From positions 1,284,033 to 1,348,032 of the forward strand of contig UESW01004009.1 in assembly GCA_900491605.1 (NCBI GenBank): 64,000 nt of DNA, written 5' to 3'. The notes under the pieces are model-generated. The model was given only the letters and a program-made list of their open reading frames with translations. It was not told where the DNA came from and made no database searches. The stretch is from Calamus simplicifolius (lineage: Eukaryota > Streptophyta > Magnoliopsida > Arecales > Arecaceae). Made by a program: the position numbers and the translations under genes. Shown in pieces: positions 1-12,332 of this stretch (position 1 is its first letter; each line of letters starts with the position of its first letter).

Positions 1-478
1 GGGGTGAGATAATGCTGGTGCACCCCGAGATCGGAGGGGGGTCTCGGGGGTGAGACAATGCTGGTGCACCCCGAGACCGGAGGGGAGTCTCGGGGTTGAG
101 ATATGGTGACCCCACTCCGAGACCAGAGGGGGTCTTGGGGGTGAGATAATGCTGGTGCACCCCGAGACCTGAGGGGGGTCTCGGGGTCGAGATATGGTGA
201 TCCCACCCCAAGATCGGAGGGGGTCTCGGGGGTGAGACAATGCTGGTGCACTCCGAGACCGGAGGGGGGTCTTGGGGTCGAGATATGGTGATCCCACCCT
301 GAGAACGGAGGGGGTCTCAGAGGTGAGACAATGCTGGTGCACCCCGAGACCGGAGGGGGGTCTCGGGGTCGAGATATGGTGATCCCATCCCGGGACCGGA
401 GGGGGTCTCGGGGGTGAGATAATGCTAGTGCACTTCGAGACAGAAGGGGGTCTTGAGGTCGAGAGATGGTGATCTCCG
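1..478. repeat. 91-bp tandem repeat (dimer of 45/46-bp monomers)
   Basis: GC-rich tandem array running in from the window edge. The motif GGTGAGA(T/C)AATGCTGG starts at 3, 49, 140, 231, 322 and 413, so the later units are exactly 91 bp apart. Each 91-bp unit holds two related halves: one with GGTGAGACAATGCTGGTGCA and one with GGTCGAGATATGGTGATCCC. Both halves end in a GAGACCGGAGGGGGTCTCG-like motif with a short internal palindrome. The first two monomers are of the same type, after which they alternate. No coding potential was seen. The array probably continues to the left of the window. Confidence 0.9.
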
Positions 479-1939
479 TTAGCTGCTGTTACCTTTTATT
501 CTAATGACGCGGGATCAGTCATATCAGATCTCATAGATCATCATTACATAACTCAAAGCCATGTCAAATTATGAGCATGAAGCCTCCTATGGGAATGAGG
601 TCCAGTTGTAATAACTTACAAACCATGACCTTGGAACATGGGGGAGGTACCCTGCATGAGCTAAGCTTATGTCGGTGCTTCAATCATTCATTCATGACCC
701 CTCGCACGTAATACTGCAGCATTATGTATCATTGTTGCAAGGCTGGCCTCCCTCATTTGATCATCTAACTGTGTCCTCTCTCATTTCAATCATTTCTTAC
801 CATTGATTTTGAGCTACTACTGAGGCCTGGATGTTTCAGGGTCATGATTAAACCACCAGTAATAGACAAAACTTGGAAGATGATGCATTTAAGTTTCTAT
901 AGTCTTCATTACAGGAGAAGCACTTTGAGACCCAGAACAAGAGAACCAAAACCATCCTTCAAGGATCCAAACTAGCCCAGCTAGAAGGAATAAATCATTC
1001 AAATTTGGAAAAGTCCTTCTGCATTATGCGTGGTGCAGAAGTACACGCTAATTGACTGCGCGCATATGCGGCTGCGGTACATGAAATGATAATTTTATTC
1101 TTAGCCATGCCTAGCCGCATGCGCATGCGGCCATGTGCAGTGTACAAAGACCTTTCCTTCCAATTTTGATCTGATAGGCCGTTCAAACTAAATTTTAAGA
1201 TCCATAAGACCAAAGCTCAAAAGTCCTAGAATGGAGACATTTCAGCTGGACCAACAGGGGACCATCTCTTTCTGTAAGCCTATAAATTTCACAAACTAAT
1301 TGAACAGTACCAGTGGATCACAATCAACTTGCATCATATGTGAAGCATGGATTATTATTTGTAAGTCAAAATCAATTCAAGAGGTGGTCCTCATTCCTGA
1401 GTTTTGTCAATGGACTTGGATTCTTTTCCTAAGGGAACTTGTGAAGAAAGTGGGAAGCAACTATATTATCTGGGTCCATGACAAGTTCATTCATTAGCTT
1501 TCTCCAAGAATATTAAAGGATGAAAATTGCTTTTGGAAACTTTTAGTATATGGCCCTTAAGATTGTTAATTTGCCACTAGGTTTCTCCTATTAGGTTGTA
1601 ATTGTTATAAGCATGGTAAAAAAAAAAAGCACTAGATTGCCAGAAGGACAAAAATCAACAAAACTCAGCTGACAATGACACCATTAAATAAAATGGACAA
1701 CAAAACCATTCTTTTTTTGGCTAGGAAATAAAAAGCTTTGTTTATTTCAGTAGATAATGCTCAATTAGCATCCCCTCGGGAAATGCAACATTACTATCAA
1801 TTTTCAGAGCTATCATGAGAGTTAAGTGGTAAGATCAATCACAATTTTGACTTGAGTACTTCATAATATTAGACAATTTCATATAAATAGCACACCTATA
1901 GATGTTCATATTTTCAAGCAAAACACATATCTTGTTGCT
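479..1939. other. intergenic, downstream of MUTE; nothing recognised
   Basis: AT-rich single-copy-looking sequence. Short open frames here (for example 995-1213 and 1300-1497) have no recognisable domain and no splice context. The stretch next to 1940 is likely the MUTE 3' UTR and flank. Confidence 0.6.
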
Positions 1940-3651
1940 TTAATATGTAATGTCCTGATAGAAGCTCTGTTGGACTTCAAGAGCTAATTCCTCCACACTA
2001 AGCTGGCAGTCAAATCCAATCTGCAAATGAAATCAGTGAGAAACATTAATAACTTCATAAAATTTTACTTTTTTGCAAATTACTCTATTAATAAGTAATA
2101 ACATTTAAAATTTAGAATGTGGTTTTCTCCAATAGAAAAAGAGCTATCTTGGGACCTCTTGCTTGTAACCTTGCATGTGATGTAGAAAGAAGAAATTCGT
2201 TTGCTAGCTATGCTTGCTAGATGTATCCGTTTTGTTTCTTTCCCCTAAATAATACGACTTTTTATGATTGGTGGAAGCCGACCCCATGTAGTTGGAAAAA
2301 GGCTTAGATGAGTTGAGTTGGAGTTTTATGATTGGTGGAAATTATGATGTTCATTTGCAAGTTTATTAAAGAAAAGCGTCAACATAATTATCAAACAACA
2401 GATTAAAAAGTAAAATGAATGGTATACCTTTATGACAAAGGAGTAGAGTACACAGTCTTCCATGCTGCTAATGTTGAGATGGAGGATTTCAAAGGACAGT
2501 TTTTCTAGCACAGTTATTATCTTGATGGCTTGACCAGGGATACGCTTGGAAAGGGTCCTCAAGAGGACATTTGAACCTGAGATTTTTGCCTCCACATCTG
2601 CAACTGGTGAGTTGCAACATGCCCCAGTTCCTTAACAATGTCCAAGTCAAAAGGATTGTTCAAGGGTGTTGATGGAGTCAATTGCAACAATGGCCTTGGG
2701 CTAGGAGTTGGGCTAGGGCTTAAACTCTTCCTTCTTTTCTTGGCTTCCAATGATTGTAGAATTTCATGCAACTCCTTGATGAACTCTATGGCTCCTCAAT
2801 GATAGATGCTTGGTCTCCCTTATTACAGTCAATAACAAAGAGAAATAATCAATATAAACCTTAGTCATCTTCTTGAAAATAAGTCCCACCTTCCCTTTGA
2901 AAGAGTTGAAGTCCCTTCTTAATTAAGAAACACATTCTAACCCTCAAAATGGAACATGGCCGGCCATCTCTCACCATTTTTTTTCCACTTTTTAATGCAC
3001 ATACATTATTTTCTTTTTTCCACTTTCTCTTGCAACTTTCATATCACTCTCCAAGTCCTTTTTCATGTTGATGTTATTAGTCAATCCAGTTAGCTATGTA
3101 GGTGTCAACAACAACTAAAATAAGAATTGATAGGACAGCAAGAAAAAAGCTCCATGGACTGCATGGTCCAAAGTGCTACATTATGTGTGCATCATAGAGT
3201 TCGACTAACTTTACTTTGGATCACCGCAAAGTCATTTATCATTTTTATTTTTCCCACTTGATCCCAATAATGTGATGATAAAAACCTCATTCCAGTTAAA
3301 TTGGCTCCTCTCATCAATGCAATAAGAAACATATGATAACTAGCAGTACTTATATATAAAAACCATTCTCCAACCAACCTCATCCACCTTCCCACTTCTA
3401 TCTCCTCTCAGTTAGATTGAATGAAACCTGAACTACTTTTGTCACAAGATATAAATTAAAGAATTGAAGGAGAAGGAACAAAATGGCTTAAGCTTCACAA
3501 ATTCAAATCATCTAAATGCTGCATTACTTGTGATAATGGACTAACAATTACTTACCCTTTTGATGTAAAAACTTGGCGTCAACGAGCGCAGCACCTTGAG
3601 ATGTTCGTTCATCTGCCTTCTCCTGTTCCTCTCCACTGCAATATGAGACAT
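1940..3651 (-). CDS. MUTE: MUTE-type bHLH transcription factor (stomatal lineage), three exons, two frameshifts as read
   Basis: Exons on the minus strand: 3651-3556, 2818-2428 and 2020-1940 (stop TAA 1942-1940). Exon 1 starts MSHIAVERNRRRQMNEHL, the bHLH basic region and helix 1, and ends in YIKR before GTAAGT. Exon 2 starts GDQASII, the usual MUTE exon junction. It continues through the LQSLEAKKRRK helix, a Ser/Pro-rich linker, then the C-terminal ACT-like domain with ACCNSP, VEAKISGSN and ILHLNISSMED. Exon 3 gives the IGFDCQLSVEELALEV tail. By family knowledge MUTE drives the meristemoid to guard-mother-cell transition in the nucleus; in grasses it also acts in subsidiary cells. Exon 2 is 391 nt, two short of a multiple of three. 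One base is missing near 2797 (ATTGAGGAGCC where ATTGGAGGAGCC is expected) and one in the C-run at 2622-2625. With both bases supplied the product would be about 189 residues. Either these are sequence errors or the allele is dead. Confidence 0.9.
2277..2323 (+). mobile_element. 47-bp RTE LINE 3'-end insertion in the last MUTE intron
   Basis: The insert is the extreme 3' end of the RTE-type LINE also seen at 19884, 26853 and 60404. It contains CCCATGTAGTTGGAAAAAGG and a GAGTT-repeat tail. It is flanked by a perfect 17-bp target duplication, TTTTATGATTGGTGGAA, at 2260-2276 and 2324-2340. It lies inside the MUTE intron 2427-2021 and leaves the splice sites intact. Confidence 0.9.
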
Positions 3652-3950
3652 TTTTAAGCTTCTCAAACTTGCAAAAAAAAATAAAAAAGCCACATTTTTG
3701 TCTGCCACCCCACCCCTCCTTTGCCTTTCCTCGTAAATACATGCATGCAGACCTCGGAGGTGCGTGTGATGTTAGAATGGTGCTCTTTACGTGCTCTCAT
3801 TTAATGGCTATGCTGCGCCCCGTGAGCTGTGGGCTCTCTCTCTCTCTCTCAGTTCGTGTGGCTGGAAACGAGAGGCTCCTTTGGCTGCCGTCTCTTTGTC
3901 ACATATTTGGCCCGTTCTATTGATGCCAAGCGAGGAATGAAGCGTTTGTA
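3652..3950 (-). promoter_or_regulatory. MUTE upstream region with CT/GA tract
   Basis: Sequence immediately upstream of the MUTE start. It holds an A-rich stretch (3672-3688) and a CT repeat at about 3834-3850, which reads as GA repeats on the gene strand and is common in plant core promoters. No convincing TATA box was placed. Assignment rests mainly on position. Confidence 0.35.
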
Positions 3951-5448
3951 ATTTATGGCAGGGCAAGCCCTTTGGCTCCTAACCTACGCCTTGTGCCTCT
4001 CTGCATTGATTACATGCTCACCTTCTCACGGGTCTTCACCAGTCTTGACCATATACTACTGGCTTGAGTCCTTCTTGAAGTCATGGGTGGAAGCCAAGTG
4101 GTTTGCTGGCAAGCAAACATGCAAGTTAGTGATCGAGTTTCTTGTTCTAAGATCAAATGTTGATGATAATAGATTATTGTGATAAGAGTCTCAAATTAGA
4201 TGTAGTATACACATTGAAAACATAAATATATGTTGAAAGAAAACGTGAAAGGATAGGTAAGAATCACATGGATTGTTTAAGATTCAGTGGTGTAACTGGA
4301 TTGATCTCAATAGATCCCCCATTAGCCCAACCTGATGATAGTGTGTTGCTCTAGATGGAATATTGAATCCCCTTGAGATGGAACTCATTAGAGCGGAGAG
4401 GTGTTGGGCTGAGATTTGAAGAGAGAGGAGGAAGCTCTCCAATTTCCTTCGTTCTCAAAGTTAGGCCGACTAATGGGTGTATTTCTTTTAAGGCAAATTA
4501 TGTGATGCTTTTGTCTGTTTGTAGGGTAGTATTGTACATAATAGTAACTTTAAGAGCATAAAAGCAATGTACGATGATGCTGAAGAGCTTGAATTTGAGC
4601 TTTGTTTTAAAAAAAATATTACAAAAGCATGATGACTAAACCTTTCGTTTAATCACCATCGCATAGATCTTCCTACGCTCCAAGTCATCTTATGGTGGCC
4701 ATGGTTAAACCTAACCCAAGCCCACATGAGAACTAACAAAGAGGCACACATCCTTATCATTAAAAAGAAAAGAGTAAAATTTTCAAAGCATTAACTTCAA
4801 AGGGGAGTCATCTAATAATAAACTAAGAAAGTGAATCCTTGATGCCGGCTTTACAAGGATGGCAAGATCACACTTAATCCCATCTTGACTGATTTTATAT
4901 TCGAATTGTGATTATGGATCAAGATCCAATCCATTTATTAATTAGACGAGAACAAGTTGAGTTCCTAAAAATAAGCTTATTAGGTCATTCAAATCGATTC
5001 AGAGTCCAATGTGATCCAAAGTCAATCCAAAATATTTAAGATAAGACTGGATTATATTTGCATTTGAGTTATGCATCTAGTTATTATTTTATAGGTAAAA
5101 TTTAACAATTGATAATTAAATGTAGAGTCATTAAACAATTTAAACAAGACCAAAAAGAGTTAACTTAAACTTTTTAATTCTACCAAATAATTGATTATTC
5201 TTAATTTATAAATTATAATTTTTAAAATTATATATTAATACACTTAAAGGTATTATAAATAAGAATTCAATAAAATAAAAATAAAGTATTAATAATTAGA
5301 CATACTTAAGTAAAAACAAATGGAAGAAGAATAATAGTTGTTTAGATGAAAAATAATTAGTTTAAAATAAGAGCATATTTAATAAATTAATAAAGATAAT
5401 TAAAGTAGAAAAAATAAAATGTATAATTCATGTTTATAGGTTAGGGCG
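3951..5448. other. intergenic AT-rich DNA, no gene recognised
   Basis: From about 4850 the sequence becomes strongly AT-rich (TAATTAA-type composition). A 75-codon open frame at 3955-4182 has a hydrophobic N-terminus but matches no family I know and lacks splice support, so it is not annotated as a gene. Confidence 0.5.
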
Positions 5449-5505
5449 TATAATACTTTAAGAATAGTCCAATATTGAATAGAAAAGAAATGTATTATGT
5501 ACTTG

Positions 5506-6587
5506 TGATCGCTATTGTTGGCAATCAAAAATAAAACCTACTCACTACTATAGTAGTGGTGATTCGGGATCGTATCTTCGAGGATTAAGGATAATTATTT
5601 CATGAAAAAGAAAAAAAAACTTTATCTATAAGAATTATATTAAGAATAGCAGTTATTAAAAGATAACAATTAATTAATTAATAAAATTAAATAGCAGGAG
5701 AAGTAACCGAGGAATCCAAATCCATCATGCAAATAAGTTTTATCTTCTTTTCTTTATGTTATACTAGCAATAATTTTTGCAAATGCAAGGTTAGAATAAT
5801 TTATCTCTTGTCATGCAAGTACCGTATCAAGAGATCACGACATATCCTCTTAGAGTATAAACTATCTAATTATTTGTAAAGTTAGAGATTTAACTGCCAT
5901 ACTACAATCTGTCTCTCTTAGGCATATACCATATCCTGAGATCATGGTACATCGATAGAAGTTACAGATTGTGTATGCAAAATCAAAACTTCGATCAGAA
6001 AAATAACTTGAAAGATATATGAAAGAAGTGCATGTTTTTATTGCATAAAAATCAAGAATAAAAGAAAGATAGAACCTGGCTATATGCTTCATCATTATCC
6101 CAAGTTGAAGGAATCTAGTTGCACATTGCTGCTACCAGAATTCCCTTCATAATTTTTCTCTCCCATGCCTAAATATAATGATCTAAATAAAAGAAAAATA
6201 AAAGAACTTTGAAGAAAACTCTTCTCTCCTGACTACTGCCTGGGATCCTTCTTTTATAGAGCTTGTTTAGGCTTCCTTCTAGTCAAAGTTGGAGTCAATC
6301 AGGTTCAAGATCATTAAGATATCGTGAGAAAACTCCTCAACCATTCGTTTTATATCACCTGCCTTAATTTGCATGAGAATCATGCAAAATTATCTCTTTC
6401 TTCCTTTTTGGGCAAACAGAGTCATGATTTGAGTGTCGTATGTATCGTTGGACTCCAAAAAATCGAGCTCTTTCTATCTATAGGCTCCTTCTCTACAAAT
6501 ATCCATAAAAATTATCAATTCTTAATAAATTTAAAGTAATTAATATTTATTTTAATGATTAAATTAAGATAATAAATAAACTTATCA
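5506..6587 (-). repeat. gypsy 3' LTR (1082 bp)
   Basis: Read on the minus strand the LTR starts TGATAAG and ends GCGATCA, the TG...CA form. It aligns along its whole length with 11615-12332 plus 18027-18385, including the shared segments CTACTATAG, ATCACGA, CTTTTATAGAGCTT and TCAGGTTCAAGATC. Confidence 0.88.
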
Positions 6588-6603
6588 TACCCCCAACTTA
6601 ATC
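6588..6603 (-). promoter_or_regulatory. gypsy polypurine tract
   Basis: The minus strand reads AAGTTGGGGGTA directly against the 3' LTR, in the position of the plus-strand primer. A second copy of the same motif (AAGTTGGGGGTAAG) occurs at about 7448-7461, as often seen after pol in this retrotransposon group. Confidence 0.65.
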
Positions 6604-7052
6604 ATTACTAGTCCCTTAGCAATGTAATTAAATAAAATTATGTGTCACTAAGATTCACTTTTGCAAAATTAAATCTAGGCTTAAGGTTGAAAGAAGCTAG
6701 CCAGTATCATTAAGTATTGAGTTTTTGAAGTAAATTTTGCAGTCAGAACTATTAGAAACTTTCTTAAAGTTAATCTATAAATCTACATCACTTGTGTTAT
6801 GATAGCTAACTTAGCATTTTGGTACTAGCTTGTAAGGAACAATGGTATCTTCGCTTATCACTTACTTTGGTCAATTTTCTATATATCATCAAATTAAGCA
6901 CATGACTTGAGGTAACTTTCACACTGCCTGACATATATTAATTTTTTATTTTTTTAGCGATATCTTCACACTGCCTACTTTTTGATGCGAACAACAATGC
7001 TTACTTAGACGAAGGTGCCCAGTTACTCGATGAAAAACCAATGTTTAGACTT

Positions 7053-7057
<5 letters not shown>

Positions 7058-7085
<28 letters not shown>
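7058..7085. repeat. (TA)n microsatellite
   Basis: Simple TA repeat within the non-coding 3' part of the gypsy internal region. Confidence 0.9.
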
Positions 7086-7088
<3 letters not shown>

Positions 7089-7619
7089 GCATGTAGCTCT
7101 TTTTTTAAATTCAAGTTTTTCTCATTAGGCTGTATATCAATTATTAATTTTTAATAATGATTGAATCTTTAATTGACCTTACAACTAATAACTAGTTTAC
7201 CTCATAAGTGTGCATGTGCAATGAAAGTGCTAATAACCTTTAGATGACCTAAGTAAGCGGCTAAAATTCTGACAGCTAGTCTACTCCTTGGCTCGCTACA
7301 GTAATTAGCCAATACTTTCTAACTCTATTATATTTTTCTAATCGATTTTGCTCAAGAATTTCTTTCATGGCACATAATTTATAAAAATAATTTAAAATTT
7401 TTAAAAATTGCCAAGATATTTTCAAATATTTTTGAAAAAGGTTTTCTTACCCCCAACTTAATTTCATTATCCTCAATGGAGTAAGAAAGAATAAAATAAG
7501 AAGAAATATCACCTGGATAGATATGCCTCGTGTAATGTTAGGAGTGACCGTACGAGCAGTCTCTTATTCTTTGAAATAAGAATCACGAAAATAAAGATCA
7601 GAACATAAAAATTTTGGGT

Positions 7620-7870
7620 TGTCTCCCAAAAAGCGCTAAGTTTACCGTCTTCAGCCAGACATCATGGCTCATTTTGATTACCATTGTCAAGAAGTTTGAT
7701 GATCTCTTTCCTTACTACTTCCTTCATGGTTGGTTTAAGTTTTCTTTGGAGGTCTCTTATAGGCTTGGCTTTCTTCCTTAAGTGAATCCTATGTTAAACG
7801 ATCGGGAGGCTAATTTCTTTTATGTTAGCCATGGTCCATCATAATGCTTTTTATTCTCATTCAATAGTTT
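7620..7870 (-). pseudogene. gypsy pol remnant: RT start fused to the end of the internal region
   Basis: On the minus strand, broken frames read like the segment before and at the start of reverse transcriptase, with a KPTMKEVVRKEIIKLLDNG-like stretch ending near 7681-7690. Immediately after it comes the block normally found after integrase: GTCTGGCTGAAGACG, then AGCGCTTTTTGGGAGACAACC. An internal deletion of several kb must therefore have joined the two near 7665-7690. Confidence 0.65.
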
Positions 7871-8269
7871 TTCTTCTTGTGAGGGTCTAGATCGATTGAA
7901 ATAATCACAGGTAGAATTTCTGATGGACCTAATATGCATAGTTGAGATGTTGAAAAGTGATTTCAGTTCTAATTTGGGTACTTTCTTTATTGATGGTTTG
8001 GGTTCGGATACTTTCTCTAGTGATTCAGTTGAAAGTTTTCATCTTAATTTTTCATCAATTATAGCAACCTCATTAATTTGCTCCCCATCTTGATTTATGC
8101 AGATTTTAGGTCAAACTCTTCGTCACTAAGATCAATTGGATCATAATCAGTATCCTGAGCATAATTTAAGTCGCATGTTTGATGTGTATTAGTAAGATTT
8201 AAAATATTAAGATCAATTGATATATTCCTAAAGAAAAGTTTTATTAATCAATTTCGGCAATTAATTAGG

Positions 8270-8770
8270 ACATTAGCTGTGGCCAAAAATGGTCTAACTA
8301 AAATCATTGGGATGTAGCTCTTTGGGTTTGTCACCGATTCAGTTTCTAAAATTACAAAGTCCACCGGATAGATAAAGTCACCAACTTTGATCAATACATC
8401 CTCTACTATTCTCTTGGGTACTTTTAGAGAGTGATCTACTAGTTATAGGGTCATTTCGTAGGCTTTAGTTCTTCTAACCCTAGTTGCTCATATGTAGAGT
8501 ATGACAATAGATTAACACTTGCCCCTAAGTCTAATAGAGCCCTATTTATGAGGATATTTCTCATAATACATAACATAGTGGGTGACCTTGGATCTTTGTA
8601 TTTCACTAGTATGTGATTTAATAGGTAAGAGCTCATACTGGCTATCAGAAAGGCTCTCTTGGGCACATTGGTGGTCTTCTTATTGGTACAAAGATCCTTA
8701 AGAAATTTGGCATAGGCTGGGACCTGTTGCATCATGTCCAGTAAGGGGATGTTCACTTGAATTATGCTAA
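8270..8770 (-). pseudogene. gypsy aspartic protease region, degenerate
   Basis: Minus-strand reading gives NIPLLDMMQQVPAYAKFLKD, then RALLDLGASVNLLSYSTYEQ, the protease active-site region in the DLGA form usual for Athila/Tat-type elements. It continues with VPKRIVEDVLIKVGDFIYPV and RPFLATANVLINC. A stop codon at about 8451 breaks the frame just after EELKPTK. RPFLATA is preceded by V where the family normally has G. This gives the order gag-protease for the element. Confidence 0.85.
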
Positions 8771-8856
8771 ATTTGATTGAACTTAAGTCTATTTGGGAAT
8801 GATCCTACAACCCTAATTTTTAGTTTATCTTCTTCTGATATGGGTTCAGCTGGTGG

Positions 8857-10441
8857 GTTGTGCATTACATTAGACTCTGATGCCTGTATTTCGGGCTGAC
8901 CCAGCTCAATAAGTTATTCAAGTGGTAAAACTTCTAATTCTTCTTCTTCATATGTATCCACCTGGTTATCTTTTTATTTCCCAGATCTTAATGTATGAAT
9001 AACACTTAGTTGGTTAATCTGAGCTTCTTGTTTTGATCCTTGGATGTTTAGGTTCCTAGGGCTAGCTTTGGACTAACTCGATGGCTTACCCCATTTTCTT
9101 TCACTGAATGTTGTGGCTAGTTGACCTATCTGGATTTCTAGTTTTACAATAGATTGTGTATGTGAGTGAAGGAGTTGAGTATTCTTTTTTAGCCCTGCAA
9201 TGCTTGTAACACCTTCTCTTCGAAAGTAGGATCATGATTATTTGATAGAGGTTGAGGAGCACCTAGATATTGGGAATACGACATGCTTCTGAATTAGGTC
9301 TCCTAATGGTTATGCCTAATTGATATTGGACTGATGATAGGTTGGGGTTTTCATAAAAAAATTGAGTGATTTCGCCAGTTAGGATTGTAAATATTCGAAT
9401 ATGGATCATTTCTTGGTCTAGGAGCCATTCGGGTTTGGGCTTAGTGGGCTTGCTCCTAAACAAGCTCAGAAAATTGGTATGCGAGTGGACATTTACCTAT
9501 AGAATGGGTCAGACTCGAACAGATTATACAAACCTTATGTAATTGAGTAGATGTGGAAGAGGTGTTTCCAACTTATAGAATTCGGTCAAATTTTGGAATA
9601 GTTCATCAATTTTAATATAGGTGTCTATAGACTAACCTATATAGTATATTTACCTCTCTTAGGTTTTATGAGAGGATCTTTATGGGTAACAGACATGTGT
9701 GCAAAAAATTTTTACTTATAGTTTTAAAAAGCTGCCATGCCACATGTTATTTTTTAGCATAAATATTCCTCCACATGAGGCATCCAACATTTATCAGTGC
9801 CTTTCTGACAATCCATCATAAAACATTAAACTAACTGTCATTTATGTATTGCATGGTACAGATATTTTCTAATTAATTCTTTTAATCTCTCCCATATTTC
9901 ATGAAACATTTCTTCCTCGAACTAAAAAAAACCGGTTATGGCTTTTTTTGATTTGATTTGTTTTTCCTGTAGGAAAGTATTTCTTAAGAAATTCCCTCTG
10001 AAGTTGGTCCCAAGTTAAATTTATAATAGTGTCTAGTGAATTTAACTAATACTTGGCTTTATCTTTTAGAAAGAAAGGGAACAACTTAAGCCTAAGTGCC
10101 TCATCGAAGAAATTTTGAATCTTGATAGTTGAACAAATTTTTAAGAATTCATCTAAGTGTTTGTAGGGATCTTCATTTGTAAATCCATGGAAAGCTAGTA
10201 ACATTTGGATTACACTAGACTTAATTTCATATTAGACAGCCTCTACTGGGGGTACTTGTATGCATGGTGAATATGTATATTGTGAAGGGGCAAAGTACTC
10301 CTTCAATTGACGTGGTAGATTATTTTCTTGATTAAGATCCATAATGCGTGCTCTGTTTGCTCTACAAGTTCTTCCTATTTCAGGATTTAAGGGTATGAGG
10401 TTGGGTTGTAACAATCGGCGACCAAGCTTATACTTTACCAA
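8857..10441 (-). pseudogene. gypsy gag remnant with CCHC zinc knuckle
   Basis: The gag start is recognisable near 10360-10232, where the minus strand reads MDLNQENNLPRQLKEYFAPS. A retroviral-type zinc knuckle CX2CX4HX4C (CIICSSLTHSIGKC) lies at 9530-9489. Downstream the broken frame NIYNPNWRNHSIF (about 9405-9360) matches the conserved gag motif of this group. Several frameshifts and stops separate these blocks, so no full protein is made. Confidence 0.75.
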
Positions 10442-11587
10442 TACACTCTAAAGCAAACAGTAATTCAGTTCTCTTTTTTTTAACTAATGTAATAGAAGAG
10501 AAATGAGAAGATTCTAAAGAAAATATCCTAAAAGATTCCTAAAACTAAGAGCAATGAAGAATAATTTAGTTAGGGTTTAATAATTATTAGAAATCAAGTT
10601 AACAAAGATTGGACTCTCTACTCTAGGCTTAACCTAGATCTAGACAGCTCCTAACTTTCATGACCGCCTTGGAGCCCTCCAAGTCAAAAATTAGCTGATC
10701 AACTAGCCAATTAAGGGTAAGATTAGTGGGGTCCCCCAGTTGCTTACTAGGTAAGCGAATAGAACCAATTAAATAATTACTTTTCTTTCCTTTTCTAGAC
10801 ACCAGTTAATCAGTCAATTCCGTTCTGGTCTAACTCTTTTGGATGCCTTGTCCTATTAAGCTTGAGTTCCTTAGGGGCTGACACCTAGTTAATTTTAGTG
10901 TTAAAGGCTTGAGTTAATACAAAATGAAAGATATGGTTTGTGGGCCAAAAAAGGATGATCAACTCTTCATCTTATCTTGATTAAGGGTTTGCGCTCTTAA
11001 AGTTAATTATGAAAATGCTATGCAACAAGCAGATGCTAAGCTCTTAAAGTTATCAAACAAAATTAATTTAATTATTTTTTTTAGATTTTTATGATTAAGT
11101 TGCTAATTTTCTAATAAATTATGAGATGTCAATGAAAAAATTTTAAGTTTTACATAAAATAAATTTACCTAAGTCAACTAAGCATAGAAATAAAATAATT
11201 ATTTTATTTTTTTTTTATTTATTTATTTATTTATTTTTATTTTCTTAAATTAATTATGTTTAATGGAAAGTGTCTTAGGGTTTTCTTTTGGTTCTTTTAG
11301 GTAAGTTAATTAAAAGAAAAAGTTGATTAGGTTAAAAATGGATTTGTGATAAGAAGGAAAGTAATTTTTTTAAGTTAAAAAATAAAAAAATCTAATAATT
11401 AAAGTAACTCAAAAAATAATAAGCTAAAGAGAGCAATAACTATTCAATAAAAAAGATTTTGTTTACTCTTTTTTTTATATAAAAGAATGAATAATAATGA
11501 AATAATAAAAAATAAAAATAAATTAATAAAAAAAATTATGATACTTTTTTGTATTTTTAATTTTTTTTCTTGTGAACTAATCGTGCC

Positions 11588-11614
11588 TAGATCCTCGATA
11601 ATGGCGCTAAAATT
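11588..11614 (-). promoter_or_regulatory. gypsy primer-binding site (degenerate)
   Basis: The minus strand reads AGCGCCATTATCGAGGATCT just after the 5' LTR. It resembles the GGCGCCGTTGCCGGGGA-type primer site of Athila-like elements with several mutations. Confidence 0.55.
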
Positions 11615-12332
11615 TGATCGCTATCATTGGCAGTCGAAAATAAAACCTACATACTACTATAGCTAGTGGTGAATCGGAATCGTATCCTCAGGGATCAAGG
11701 GAATTATTTTATAAAAAAAATTTATATGTAGAGGATTATATTAAGAATAGTGGTTATTAAAAGATAACAACTAATTAATTAACGAAATTAAAATAATAGG
11801 AGAAGCAATCTAGGAATCCGAATCCATAAATCACCATGCAAACTGGTTTTATCTTCTTTTTTTATGTTGCACTAGCTAATTTTTGCAAATTTAAGTTTAG
11901 AATAATTTATCTCTTGTTAGGCATGTACCGTATTAGGAGATCACGATATGTCATTTTAGAGTATAAACTATCTAATTATTTGCAAAGTTAGAGGTCTAAA
12001 CTATCATATTACAATTTGTCTCTCTTAGACATGTACCATATCCTAAGATCACGGTATGTCGATAGAGGGTACAGGCCATGTATGTTAGATCAAAACCTCG
12101 ATCAAAAGAATAACTTGAAAAATATATGAAAGAAGAGCATGTTTTTATTACATAAAAATCAAGAACAAAAAGAAAGATAGAACATGATTACATACTTCAT
12201 CATCATCCCAAGTTGAAGGAATCTAACCACGCATTGCTTCTGCTAGCATCCTCTCCATAATTTTTCTCTCCTAGGCCTAAATACAATGATCTAAAAGAAA
12301 AATAAAAAGATCTTTGAAAAAAACTCTACTCC

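Noticed and set aside
3955..4182. 75-codon frame with hydrophobic N-terminus (possible secreted peptide)
   Set aside because: No homology recognised, no cysteine pattern of a known peptide family, no promoter or splice support.
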